Assembly: GCA_023954795.1 (NCBI GenBank)
Contig: JAGSHA010000019.1
Span: forward strand, 1 to 19,058
DNA length: 19,058 nucleotides
From: Oceanospirillaceae bacterium
GTDB taxonomy: Bacteria > Pseudomonadota > Gammaproteobacteria > Pseudomonadales > Balneatricaceae
Direction of reading: 5' to 3'
The notes under the pieces are model-generated. The model did no database searches and was not told the DNA's origin. It saw only the letters and a program-made list of their open reading frames with translations. Shown piece after piece: positions 1 through 7,407 of the stretch. Position 1 is the first letter of the stretch. Every line of letters starts with the position of its first letter. The translations under genes and the position numbers were made by a program.

Positions 1-596
1 GATTGGCTGCAGTGATAGGTCACGTTACCCACTTTTATACCAACCTCTTCCATCACTTCGCGCGCAACAGCCGCCTCTGCCGTCTCTCCTGCCTCAATGA
101 AACCGGCCAACGTGCTGTAACGCTTTTCATCAAAATGCGCGGCATGCGCCAACAAACAGCGCTCTCCGTTACGAACCAGCACGATGATGCACGGCGAAAT
201 ACGCGGATACTGCACAAGCCCGCAACTGACACACTCCAGCGCCAGATCATCCTTATGCGGTGTCAATGCAGTCGCACAGCGAGAACAGAAGCGATGATTG
301 GCATGCCAGGTCGCAATCTGCGATGCCCGCGATAGCAATCCGTACATCTCTTCATCGTCAGCCGCGGCCAGCAAACGCCTCAATCCCCATCGCTCCGCAC
401 ATTCATTTAGCAGATCATCTGATTCATTGGCCTCAATCAATATAAGACGGTACGTAATTCCCTTATATTGACCGACGGGGTATTCGGCTTTTGATTTGCG
501 ACGCAATGTCTTCGCTGTATTTTCATCACAACGAAGCACGCCTTGCTCATTACCAACCAGACGACCGTTTTCCACTACGAGATATTCAGTTTTCAC
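1..596 (-). CDS. nudC: NADH pyrophosphatase / NAD-capped RNA hydrolase NudC (5' part, runs off the left edge)
   Basis: Translating the minus strand from GTG at 596 gives 198 uninterrupted codons to the window edge. Four cysteines (C104, C107, C122, C125, two CxxC pairs) form the NudC zinc ribbon. A perfect Nudix box (G-x5-E-x7-REVxEExGI) lies at residues 165-187 and holds the metal-binding glutamates E180, E183 and E184. The sequence ends at HCSQS, where family members carry the SQ-x-WPFP specificity motif. E. coli NudC is 257 residues, so about 60 residues are outside the window. Family members hydrolyse NADH to NMNH and AMP and remove NAD caps from RNA, in the cytosol. GTG at 596 is chosen because a TAG lies in frame four codons upstream and no ATG occurs before residue 84; a Shine-Dalgarno is weak. 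It is divergent from nhaB. Identification is firm; the start is less so. Confidence 0.93.
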   Translation of the reverse strand, partial: MKTEYLVVENGRLVGNEQGVLRCDENTAKTLRRKSKAEYPVGQYKGITYRLILIEANESDDLLNECAERWGLRRLLAAADDEEMYGLLSRASQIATWHANHRFCSRCATALTPHKDDLALECVSCGLVQYPRISPCIIVLVRNGERCLLAHAAHFDEKRYSTLAGFIEAGETAEAAVAREVMEEVGIKVGNVTYHCSQ

Positions 597-642
597 GCTG
601 CAGCCCTATTTGCACTATTAGCTTATTCCAAAAGTGAATATG

Positions 643-671
643 ATTATATTTTTTAAAAATATGCTTATAAA
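643..671 (-). promoter_or_regulatory. Candidate sigma-70 promoter of nudC
   Basis: On the minus strand a perfect -10 hexamer TATAAT (plus positions 643-648) lies exactly 17 bases downstream of TTTATA (666-671), a four-of-six match to the -35 consensus. Transcription would begin near 636, giving a leader of about 40 bases before the GTG at 596. The region is generally AT-rich, so a chance match is possible. Confidence 0.5.
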
Positions 672-684
672 TCGGTATCATATC

Positions 685-726
685 TAGGGTTTTCCCTATT
701 TCTCCACGACCAAAGTGGTTTTTTTT
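685..726 (+). other. Tandem hairpins with an eight-T run in the spacer upstream of nhaB
   Basis: TAGGG (685-689) pairs with CCCTA (694-698) across a TTTT loop. CCAC (704-707) pairs with GTGG (715-718) and is followed directly by eight T residues (719-726). On the plus strand the second unit looks like a weak intrinsic terminator or attenuator about 106 bases before the nhaB start. The stems are only 4-5 base pairs, so function is uncertain. Confidence 0.35.
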
Positions 727-753
727 ACATATTAATACCCTTTTGATTTTACG

Positions 754-784
754 TGGCAACTGATAGGCTATCAGCCGTTTGCCA
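754..784 (+). promoter_or_regulatory. Nested inverted repeat before nhaB
   Basis: CTGATAG (760-766) and CTATCAG (768-774) form a perfect 7-1-7 dyad. It is flanked immediately on the left by TGGCAA (754-759) and, after four bases, on the right by its complement TTGCCA (779-784). Thirteen pairs can form with one four-base bulge. It lies 48 bases before the nhaB start, so it could be an operator for a dimeric regulator or a leader-RNA stem-loop. No regulator is identified. Confidence 0.45.
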
Positions 785-832
785 ATTTCAAATAAAACAT
801 AACTAAGTGTTCTGGCATAGGAAGAGAAATAA

Positions 833-2338
833 ATGACCAACACGCTAACCCAGGCTTTGGTTCGCAATTTCCTCGGAAATTCGCCCATGTGGTACAAACA
901 GGCCATTATCGGGTTCCTGATTCTTAATCCGATCTTGCTCTATACCGTGGGCCCTGTCGTAACTGGCTGGCTGCTGATCTTTGAGTTCATTTTCACACTT
1001 GCACTCGCGCTTAAGTGTTATCCGTTGCAACCGGGTGGTTTGCTGGCGCTGGAAGCTGTAGTTATTGGCCTCACAAGCCCTGCTACCGTTTCACACGAGA
1101 TCGAATCCAATCTTGAAGTAATTTTGCTGCTGATGTTTATGGTCGCAGGCATCTACTTCATGAAGAGCTTGTTGCTTTGGGGGTTTACCAAAATACTGCT
1201 CAAAGTTCGCTCTAAAATTTTTCTCTCGCTGCTCTTTTCATTTTCCGCTGCGTTCCTGTCTGCGTTCCTGGACGCATTGACCGTAACAGCGGTTCTGATC
1301 AGCGTAGGTGTTGGCTTCTATTCTGTCTATCACAAGGTAGCTTCAGGTAAAGCATACGCTCACGCAGATCACGATCACGCGACAGATGAAGAGATCCGTG
1401 CGGCGCATCACGATGACCTGATCCAATTCCGACGCTTCCTGCGTAGCCTGCTGATGCACGGCGCGGTAGGTACAGCGCTGGGTGGTGTATGTACATTGGT
1501 GGGTGAACCACAAAACCTGCTGATCGCACAGAAAGCGGGCTGGGACTTCATCGAGTTCTTCTTGCTGATGGCACCGATTACCATGCCAGTACTGGTTGCC
1601 GGCCTGATCACCTGTGCCCTTCTGGAAAAAGCCAAAATCTTTGACTATGGTGCCGAGCTGCCAACCAACGTGCGCTCGATTCTGGAAGACTTTGCAGTTG
1701 AACAAGACAAGAAACGCACCTTGCGTGACTCTGCCACTCTTGTAGTCCAGGGTGTCGTAGCGCTCTTCTTGATCTTTGCACTGGCTTTCCATCTGGCAGA
1801 AGTTGGCCTGATTGGTCTGACAATCATTGTCCTGCTGACAGCCTTCAACGGCGTTGTCGAAGAACACCAAATTGGCAAAGCGTTTGAAGAGGCCCTGCCT
1901 TTCACCGCACTGCTGGTTGTTTTCTTTGCCGTGGTATCGGTCATTCATGATCAGCACTTGTTCCAGCCAATCATTTCAGCGGTACTGGCAATGGATCCGG
2001 AGATTCAGCCTGCGATTTTCTTCGCCGCAAACGGTTTCCTATCAGCCATCAGTGACAACGTGTTTGTAGCTACCGTGTACATCAACGAAGTCGTTGCTGC
2101 ACTGAATGCTGGCACCATCACACGTGAACACTTCGATGCACTGGCCATTGCGATCAATACCGGCACCAACATCCCAAGTGTTGCGACACCAAACGGACAG
2201 GCCGCATTCCTGTTCCTGCTGACGTCCGCACTGGCACCCCTCATCCGTCTGTCTTATGGCAAGATGGTTTGGATGGCACTGCCATATACCATTGTGATGA
2301 GTATTGTTGGCTTCATCGCGGTTTACAACACACTGTAA
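833..2338 (+). CDS. nhaB: Na+/H+ antiporter NhaB
   Basis: This is an inner-membrane antiporter that exports Na+ in exchange for protons, supporting sodium and alkaline-pH tolerance. The 501-residue product is close to the E. coli NhaB length (513) and aligns along its length by eye: the N-terminal NFLGNSPMWYK, the KCYPLQPGGLLALEA stretch, FLSAFLDALTV around D147 (the intramembrane aspartate of E. coli NhaB), the GTALGGV/VGEPQNL segment near residues 213-229, and the C-terminal ATPNGQAAFLFLLTSALAPL block. Many hydrophobic segments indicate a polytopic protein. The loop at residues 175-195 is rich in His and Asp (H177, H180, H182, H192, H193). ATG at 833 has GGAAGAG about nine bases upstream. 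It is monocistronic: nudC is divergent upstream, a terminator follows at 2358, and dnaQ converges. Confidence 0.97.
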   Translation: MTNTLTQALVRNFLGNSPMWYKQAIIGFLILNPILLYTVGPVVTGWLLIFEFIFTLALALKCYPLQPGGLLALEAVVIGLTSPATVSHEIESNLEVILLLMFMVAGIYFMKSLLLWGFTKILLKVRSKIFLSLLFSFSAAFLSAFLDALTVTAVLISVGVGFYSVYHKVASGKAYAHADHDHATDEEIRAAHHDDLIQFRRFLRSLLMHGAVGTALGGVCTLVGEPQNLLIAQKAGWDFIEFFLLMAPITMPVLVAGLITCALLEKAKIFDYGAELPTNVRSILEDFAVEQDKKRTLRDSATLVVQGVVALFLIFALAFHLAEVGLIGLTIIVLLTAFNGVVEEHQIGKAFEEALPFTALLVVFFAVVSVIHDQHLFQPIISAVLAMDPEIQPAIFFAANGFLSAISDNVFVATVYINEVVAALNAGTITREHFDALAIAINTGTNIPSVATPNGQAAFLFLLTSALAPLIRLSYGKMVWMALPYTIVMSIVGFIAVYNTL

Positions 2339-2357
2339 TCCACTGATTTCGGCAAAT

Positions 2358-2386
2358 AAAAAAGCAGGCCTCGGCCTGCTTTTTTT
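2358..2386. terminator. Bidirectional intrinsic terminator between nhaB and dnaQ
   Basis: AAAAAAGCAGGCC (2358-2370) and GGCCTGCTTTTTTT (2373-2386) form a GC-rich stem with an effective CTCG loop. An A tract precedes the stem and a T tract follows it, so transcripts from both the converging nhaB and dnaQ genes would end here. Confidence 0.93.
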
Positions 2387-2408
2387 GTTTTCTATAACAG
2401 ATATTTAA

Positions 2409-3134
2409 CTAGTGCACCGTACTATCGTCTTCGTCCTTCAGCCATAAACACCCACCACCACTCTTCTTATCCAGCAATGCCAGAAACGCTTCATGGGCAG
2501 CTTGCTCTTCGGCACTGGCGCGCGGCACGGTCAACTCCCAGTGGTCCCCCTCTAATCGACGAATACCACCGACACCGCCAATACCCTCGTCACCTTCATG
2601 CCCCAGTACCAACGACGTCTGACCACCGGTCATCATCAGATACACGTCAGCAAGGATCTCCGAGTCAAGTAGTGCTCCGTGCAGTTCACGATGCGAGTTA
2701 TCAATACCGTAGCGACGACACAGCGCATCGAGATTATTCTTCTGCCCCGGATGCTTCTCCCTCGCCAACTTCAGAGAGTCAGTCACCGTACAAATATCAG
2801 CCACCCGCTCGGGGTAACCGTTGCGCTCCAGCTCTTTATCGATAAAGCCAACGTCAAACGCAGCGTTGTGGATGACCAGATTCGCACCACGAATAAACTC
2901 GATAAATTCCTCGGTAATCTCCGCAAACTTAGGCTTGTCCACCAAAGATTCATTGGTTATACCGTGAACAGCAATCGCTTCTTCTTCAATATCACGATCG
3001 GGCTTAACATATTGATGATACGTTCGACCGGTGAGTCGACGGTTATCCATCTCAACACAGCCAATCTCGATAATATTGTGCCCTTCCTTTGGCTCAAGAC
3101 CCGTCGTTTCTGTATCCAGTACAATCTGTCGCAT
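2409..3134 (-). CDS. dnaQ: DNA polymerase III epsilon subunit (3'-5' proofreading exonuclease)
   Basis: Proofreading subunit of the replicative polymerase III core. The 241-residue product carries the DnaQ-like exonuclease motifs: Exo I DTET with D7 and E9, Exo II NAAFDVGF with D94, and Exo III with H152 and D157, giving the complete DEDDh catalytic set. QTSLVL at 172-177 sits where the E. coli protein has its beta-clamp-binding peptide (QTSMAF). The C-terminal tail (AAHEAFLALLDKKSGGGCLW) matches the alpha-subunit-binding segment of enterobacterial epsilon. ATG at 3134 is preceded by AAGGCGA, and only nine bases separate it from the rnhA stop, so rnhA and dnaQ are probably co-transcribed. Here the two genes point the same way, whereas in E. 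coli they diverge. Confidence 0.97.
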   Translation of the reverse strand: MRQIVLDTETTGLEPKEGHNIIEIGCVEMDNRRLTGRTYHQYVKPDRDIEEEAIAVHGITNESLVDKPKFAEITEEFIEFIRGANLVIHNAAFDVGFIDKELERNGYPERVADICTVTDSLKLAREKHPGQKNNLDALCRRYGIDNSHRELHGALLDSEILADVYLMMTGGQTSLVLGHEGDEGIGGVGGIRRLEGDHWELTVPRASAEEQAAHEAFLALLDKKSGGGCLWLKDEDDSTVH

Positions 3135-3143
3135 TCTTTCGCC

Positions 3144-3578
3144 TTACATATATTTTGCAGCACCACGGTTTGCCAAATCATCGGCTAACTCGTTCCCCGG
3201 ATGACCGCTATGCCCTTTGACCCAGTGCCACTCAACTGAGTGACGCTGCACCTCTTCATCCAGCCGTTGCCAGAGATCAGCATTTTTTACGGGTTTCTTC
3301 GCAGCCGTTTTCCAACCGTTGCGCTTCCAGTTCTTCATCCATTCAGTAATCCCCTTTCGGACATACTGAGAATCCGTCGTCAATTTAACTTCACAGGTAC
3401 GCTTAAGCGCTGCCAGCGCTTCGATTGCGGCCATCAGCTCCATGCGGTTATTGGTCGTGTTATCTTCACCACCAAACAACTGCTTTTCCTGATCTCCGTA
3501 TTGAAGCACAGCACCCCAGCCACCTGGGCCTGGATTACCTTTACAGGCGCCGTCGGTATAGATCTGAACGACCTTCAC
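3144..3578 (-). CDS. rnhA: Ribonuclease HI
   Basis: Cytosolic endonuclease that cleaves RNA in RNA-DNA hybrids and removes R-loops and unscheduled primers. From the GTG at 3578 the protein is 144 residues, with catalytic D9 (YTDGACKGNPGPGG), E47 (NNRMELMAA), D69 (TTDSQYV), H123 and D133, the full RNase HI set. The basic-protrusion segment (WKRNGWKTAAKKPVKNADLW) is present. An upstream in-frame GTG at 3596 would add six residues; I prefer 3578 because family members begin two to four residues before the first beta strand and GGGGA lies seven bases upstream. Its 5' end overlaps the methyltransferase gene by 38 bases in another frame, suggesting translational coupling. It is slightly shorter than the E. 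coli enzyme (155). Confidence 0.95.
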   Translation of the reverse strand: MKVVQIYTDGACKGNPGPGGWGAVLQYGDQEKQLFGGEDNTTNNRMELMAAIEALAALKRTCEVKLTTDSQYVRKGITEWMKNWKRNGWKTAAKKPVKNADLWQRLDEEVQRHSVEWHWVKGHSGHPGNELADDLANRGAAKYM

Positions 3579-4338
3579 TAATTTGTCCCCGAACACTCGG
3601 CTCCGCTACCGGCAGATTAATCAGACGGCCTCGGGCTCTCTCTTCTTTAATTGGCGTCATTCCCGCCACATCTTTACGCGCAAGCATCAAAGTAAAAGCA
3701 CCACGCTCTTTAAAAGCACGATGCCCCCACCTCTCAAAAACACAGCAGCGCTTACGCCACTTTTCGTTCTCAAACGGCGCAAGAAAATACTCTGAACGTC
3801 GTTTAAGTTCGGTTAATTCCAACAATTGAAACCAGTCAGACAGACGCCGATGACTGATAAAGTGCCCGTTCCACGGCGCCTTCGGCTGCTTACCTTTAAA
3901 GCGCCGGTATAACCCCCATAAGCTTGATGGGTTAAAACCAACGACTAACAGGTGCCCGCCCGGCCGCAATATCCTTGCCGCCTCACGCAATACCTGATGC
4001 GGGCTTTGCGCAAAATCCAACGCGTGATGCAGTATCACCACATCCACGCTGTGCTGCTCAAAAGGTAGTTCACTACTATCTGAGACGACACAGTTATCCG
4101 CCAGGCCCAACGCTAACGAGGGCACAACAACAAACTTATTCCGCACAGGACTTTCGTCATACAAACAGATACGAGAGTCCACACCGATCTGCACCAGATG
4201 GTAACCAAACAGCGTTGGCAATATGCGAGATATCAGTGCGGACTCTGCTTCTAGCAACTCGCGCCCGACCTCTGAATCGAACCACGCCTTCAAGTCAGGC
4301 GTCATAACTTTCAGGGGAGGTTGTGATTGAAAACTCAT
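3541..4338 (-). CDS. Class I SAM-dependent methyltransferase, YafS-like
   Basis: Product of 265 residues with a Methyltransf_11-type core at about residues 84-140: acidic SSELPF loop, the strand SVDVVILHHALDFA, the helix HQVLREAARILRPGGHLLVVGFNPSSLWG. The glycine-rich SAM-binding motif I is not recognisable: the expected place (VQIGVDSRICLYDES, residues 49-63) lacks GxGxG. Position between gloB and rnhA matches yafS of E. coli and the unnamed methyltransferase of this cluster in Pseudomonas, for which I know no established substrate. ATG at 4338 has GGAG about nine bases upstream. It is the first gene of the methyltransferase-rnhA-dnaQ run and diverges from gloB across a 100-base spacer. Family assignment is strong; substrate unknown. 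Confidence 0.85.
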   Translation of the reverse strand: MSFQSQPPLKVMTPDLKAWFDSEVGRELLEAESALISRILPTLFGYHLVQIGVDSRICLYDESPVRNKFVVVPSLALGLADNCVVSDSSELPFEQHSVDVVILHHALDFAQSPHQVLREAARILRPGGHLLVVGFNPSSLWGLYRRFKGKQPKAPWNGHFISHRRLSDWFQLLELTELKRRSEYFLAPFENEKWRKRCCVFERWGHRAFKERGAFTLMLARKDVAGMTPIKEERARGRLINLPVAEPSVRGQISEGRSDLYRRRL

Positions 4339-4438
4339 TCACTTGCTCCGATCAAAACCGATCATTCTTAACGGCTACTTTAACATTGCAGATTATTATA
4401 AAGTAATAGTAACTGGCTTTTATCATTGAGGTTTTTCT

Positions 4439-5212
4439 ATGTTCGACGTAACACCGATCCCGGCTTTCAACGATAACTACATATGGGCACTCTCGGTCGC
4501 AGGCCAAAACCAGATCGCCGTTGTTGATCCCGGCGACGCGACACCCGTCGAAAACTATCTGCGTGACAATAACTTGCAGTTGGCCGCCATTCTGGTCACT
4601 CACCACCATCACGACCACACCGGAGGCATCCAAGCGCTGCGCGCTGAATTTGATGTTCCGGTTTACGGCCCTGAAGATTGTCAGTTCTCAGGCATTACCC
4701 ACACACTTGCAGACGGCGCGACAATCAATCTCTTCGGACACGCGCTTGAAATTCGCACGATACCGGGTCATACGCTGGATCATATCTCTTATTTTAGCGC
4801 AGCAGATACACCTCAGATTTTCTGTGGCGACACACTGTTTCTGGCCGGCTGCGGCCGTATTTTCGAGGGCACTCCGTCCCAGATGTTTGACGCCATGGCC
4901 TATTTCAAGACCTTGCCAGAAACCACTCAAATTTACTGCACACATGAATATTCTATGGCAAACCTGAAGTTTGCCGCTGCCGTAGAACCGGATAACGCTG
5001 ATATCGAAACAACGCTGAGCACCTGTTATCTATTGCGAGAAGCAGACAAACCTACCCTGCCCACATCCATCGCGCAGGAACGTCGGATTAATCCGTTTTT
5101 GCGCACTGATTCCGATACGGTTATTCGCACCGCCAGTGAATTCAGTGGCCGTGCATTGAACACCGAACTGGACGTATTTACCGCAGTCCGCGAATGGAAA
5201 AACCAGTTCTGA
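4439..5212 (+). CDS. gloB: Hydroxyacylglutathione hydrolase (glyoxalase II)
   Basis: Cytosolic thioesterase that hydrolyses S-D-lactoylglutathione to D-lactate and glutathione, the second step of methylglyoxal detoxification. The 257-residue product shows the metallo-beta-lactamase fold signature THHHHDHTGG (54-63) with metal ligands H55, H57, D59 and H60, plus H111 (IPGHTLDH), D131 (CGDTLF) and H169 (CTHEYS). The C-terminal glyoxalase II domain has the glutathione-contact region YSMANLKFA and the QERRINPFLRT motif. ATG at 4439 has GAGG eight bases upstream. It is divergent from the methyltransferase gene and followed after 239 bases by mltD, as in other gammaproteobacteria. Confidence 0.97.
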   Translation: MFDVTPIPAFNDNYIWALSVAGQNQIAVVDPGDATPVENYLRDNNLQLAAILVTHHHHDHTGGIQALRAEFDVPVYGPEDCQFSGITHTLADGATINLFGHALEIRTIPGHTLDHISYFSAADTPQIFCGDTLFLAGCGRIFEGTPSQMFDAMAYFKTLPETTQIYCTHEYSMANLKFAAAVEPDNADIETTLSTCYLLREADKPTLPTSIAQERRINPFLRTDSDTVIRTASEFSGRALNTELDVFTAVREWKNQF

Positions 5213-5362
5213 TAGCTGGGTATTCAGGTTACCGCCGGTGATAACAATCGTCGGCAGTAGCCTATTTAGCATAGAGATGGCCAGAACCAGATCATATTAT
5301 GCAGACACGCCAGTTGACCCTCCATTTCCAGCTCCCTAGAATGCCCCGTTAAGATTAAAAAA

Positions 5363-5402
5363 GCCGGACGCTTCTTATACCCGGCGGGACTGATTCAGTC
5401 CC
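5363..5402 (+). promoter_or_regulatory. Two adjacent inverted repeats before mltD
   Basis: GCCGG (5363-5367) can pair with CCGGC (5381-5385), and directly after it lies the perfect palindrome GGGACTGA-T-TCAGTCCC (5386-5402). No T run follows, so this is not a standard intrinsic terminator for gloB. It lies about 50 bases before the mltD start and could be an operator or a leader stem-loop. The rest of the 5213-5451 spacer shows no gene or convincing promoter. Confidence 0.35.
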
Positions 5403-5451
5403 CGATTAATTTGTGACGGCCATGCCAGTCTTTTGTCTATAGCGGGAACAC

Positions 5452-7062
5452 ATGACTCCATATATCAAAGCAATTGTAGTGGCCCTAATCGGGTCTGTTG
5501 CCCTTACTGGGTGTCAGTTACTCCCTCAAAAAACGCCATCAAATTCAGACAACGACACCACTGCTAATGTAGAGCAAGGCGTTCAGCGACAGACATTGAC
5601 GCATCAGCAGGTATATATCAAAGATGGTAAGCCCGTCGTACGACAGGCTGTGAAACGCGACGACCTTTGGGATCTCACCCGCGATCACTTTGCATTTAAT
5701 CATGCCCGCAGCAATCCCCGCATAGACGCCAAGGTCATCTGGTTTAAAAAGCATCCACGCTATATTAACCGTGTCGTAAAACGCGCTTCTCGCTATTACT
5801 ACTACGTGCTGAATGAAACGATCAAACGTGGCCTGCCCGCAGAGCTTGCATTACTCCCTATTGTAGAAAGCGCGTACGACCCGTTCGCATACTCTCATGG
5901 CCGTGCAGCTGGCGCCTGGCAGTTCATCCCATCGACCGGGAAATATTTTGGCCTGAAGAAGACCTGGTGGTATGACGGCCGTAGAGACATTATTGCCTCT
6001 ACGGATGCCGCCCTGACCTACCTGCAGCAACTGCATAAACGCTTTGATGACTGGGAACTCGCCCTCGCCGCATACAACGCCGGCGGTGGTACCGTCTCTC
6101 TCGCCATGAAGAAAAATCGTCGCAAAGGTAAACCGACTGACTTCTGGTCGCTAAACCTGCCCGCAGAGACAGAAGCCTACGTACCAAAACTTCTGGCTAT
6201 CGCTAAAGTATTTAGCGCACCGGAACAGTACGGGGTGACGATCCCCCCTATCAAAAACACACCCTACTTTACCCAAATTGCAACCGAGTCCCAGATAGAT
6301 CTCGCGCAAGCCGCCGATCTGGCCGGCATCAGCGCGCAGGAGCTCTACCAGCTAAACCCAGGGTTTAACCGCTGGGCAACTGATCCACAAGGCCCGCATC
6401 GTCTGTTGATCCCCGTGACCAATGCCGCTCAGTTTGAAAACAATTTGGCCGCCCTGCCCGCGGACCAACGCGTAAAGTGGGCACGGCATAAGATCAAAGC
6501 TGGCGAGTCACTGATCGGTATTGCCAAGCAATATCGCACCACGGTCACCATTGTGCGTACGGCAAATAACTTAGAGAACAATAATATCCGAGCGGGTAAA
6601 ACCTTACTGGTACCCACGGCCAGCCAGCACTCAAGCGCTTACGTCATGAGTCAGGCTCAGCGCATGAACCGCAAGCAGGAAAAGATCTCGCGCCAAACCA
6701 ATCGCAGTAAAACAAAGCACAAGGTTAAGAACGGCGAAAGCTTCTGGTCTATCTCCCGTAAACATAAGGTTGGTGTACGCCAACTCGCCAGCTGGAACAG
6801 CATGGCACCGGGAGATCCACTCGCAGTGGGTAAAACCCTGATTATCTGGAAAGACCGTAAAACATCGGCGAGCGCCGTCAGTCAGGGCGTTATCCGCAAG
6901 GTAGGCTATGTCGTCAGAAGCGGAGATTCTCTGTCACGTATCGCCAGTCGTTTTAATGTCAGCGTAAAAAGCATCCTGGCATGGAACGACCTTGAAAAGC
7001 ACAAAATTCTGAAACCCGGTCAGCGTCTAACGCTTCATGTCGACGTGACTCAATCTAATTAG
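5452..7062 (+). CDS. mltD: Membrane-bound lytic murein transglycosylase D (lipoprotein, three LysM repeats)
   Basis: Cleaves the MurNAc-GlcNAc bond of peptidoglycan with formation of 1,6-anhydroMurNAc, acting from the outer membrane. The 536-residue product has a lipoprotein signal peptide ending in the lipobox LTGC (C21). The SLT catalytic domain spans about residues 115-255, with the general acid/base E139 in LLPIVESAYDP, then GAWQFIPSTGKYFGL, and AAYNAGGG near 207-213. Three LysM modules follow at about 344-388, 423-466 and 485-530, each with the GES/GDS-x3-IA/IS pattern, joined by a basic, Ser/Thr-rich linker. ATG at 5452 has GGGA six bases upstream. It follows gloB on the same strand and is nine bases from the small downstream gene. 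Confidence 0.95.
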   Translation: MTPYIKAIVVALIGSVALTGCQLLPQKTPSNSDNDTTANVEQGVQRQTLTHQQVYIKDGKPVVRQAVKRDDLWDLTRDHFAFNHARSNPRIDAKVIWFKKHPRYINRVVKRASRYYYYVLNETIKRGLPAELALLPIVESAYDPFAYSHGRAAGAWQFIPSTGKYFGLKKTWWYDGRRDIIASTDAALTYLQQLHKRFDDWELALAAYNAGGGTVSLAMKKNRRKGKPTDFWSLNLPAETEAYVPKLLAIAKVFSAPEQYGVTIPPIKNTPYFTQIATESQIDLAQAADLAGISAQELYQLNPGFNRWATDPQGPHRLLIPVTNAAQFENNLAALPADQRVKWARHKIKAGESLIGIAKQYRTTVTIVRTANNLENNNIRAGKTLLVPTASQHSSAYVMSQAQRMNRKQEKISRQTNRSKTKHKVKNGESFWSISRKHKVGVRQLASWNSMAPGDPLAVGKTLIIWKDRKTSASAVSQGVIRKVGYVVRSGDSLSRIASRFNVSVKSILAWNDLEKHKILKPGQRLTLHVDVTQSN

Positions 7063-7071
7063 GGCGAACCC

Positions 7072-7320
7072 ATGGACGCTACCGCTATTGTTATCATTGT
7101 TGTTTCTACAGCGCTGGCCATCATATTTAAGCTGGTGCTTTTCAAGAAAATTCGCAACTGGATGGATCAGGACCTGATCAAAGGCCTGGCGGGCGATGAC
7201 AGCGATAAATTGCAGTTTTTGCAGAACAAACTGGAACGATTAAAGAGCGACGGCGTACCGCGCAAACTGTATCAGGAACACCTCACAAACGATGCAAACG
7301 AGTTTGAACAAAGCCGGTAA
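7072..7320 (+). CDS. Small membrane-anchored protein of unknown function (82 residues)
   Basis: I do not recognise a named family. The ORF starts nine bases after mltD, and AGGG overlapping the mltD stop can act as ribosome-binding site, so it is probably co-translated with mltD. Residues 4-25 form one hydrophobic helix (IVIIVVSTALAIIFKLVLF), followed by basic KKIRNW, which would place the remaining amphipathic, charged part in the cytosol. Residues 46-60 (LQFLQNKLERLKSDG) look like a short helix, possibly coiled coil. Codon use resembles the neighbours. A role in envelope biology is only suggested by the mltD linkage. Confidence 0.72.
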   Translation: MDATAIVIIVVSTALAIIFKLVLFKKIRNWMDQDLIKGLAGDDSDKLQFLQNKLERLKSDGVPRKLYQEHLTNDANEFEQSR

Positions 7321-7407
7321 TCGTCTGTCCGAATGAAGAGGCAACTGGCGAAAGCTGCAAGTGGCTGATATAAATAGCTATTATCCCTTCAGGGTGACGG
7401 ATCACAG

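Noticed and set aside
586..906. Minus-strand 106-codon frame across the nudC-nhaB spacer
   Set aside because: It overlaps both the nhaB start and the nudC start region, is AT-driven in composition, and matches no recognisable protein.
1343..1957. Minus-strand 204-codon frame inside nhaB
   Set aside because: It is antisense to a firmly identified gene and has a Gln/Cys-rich composition typical of a shadow frame.
2679..3188. Plus-strand 169-codon frame over dnaQ
   Set aside because: Antisense shadow of dnaQ, whose catalytic motifs are complete.
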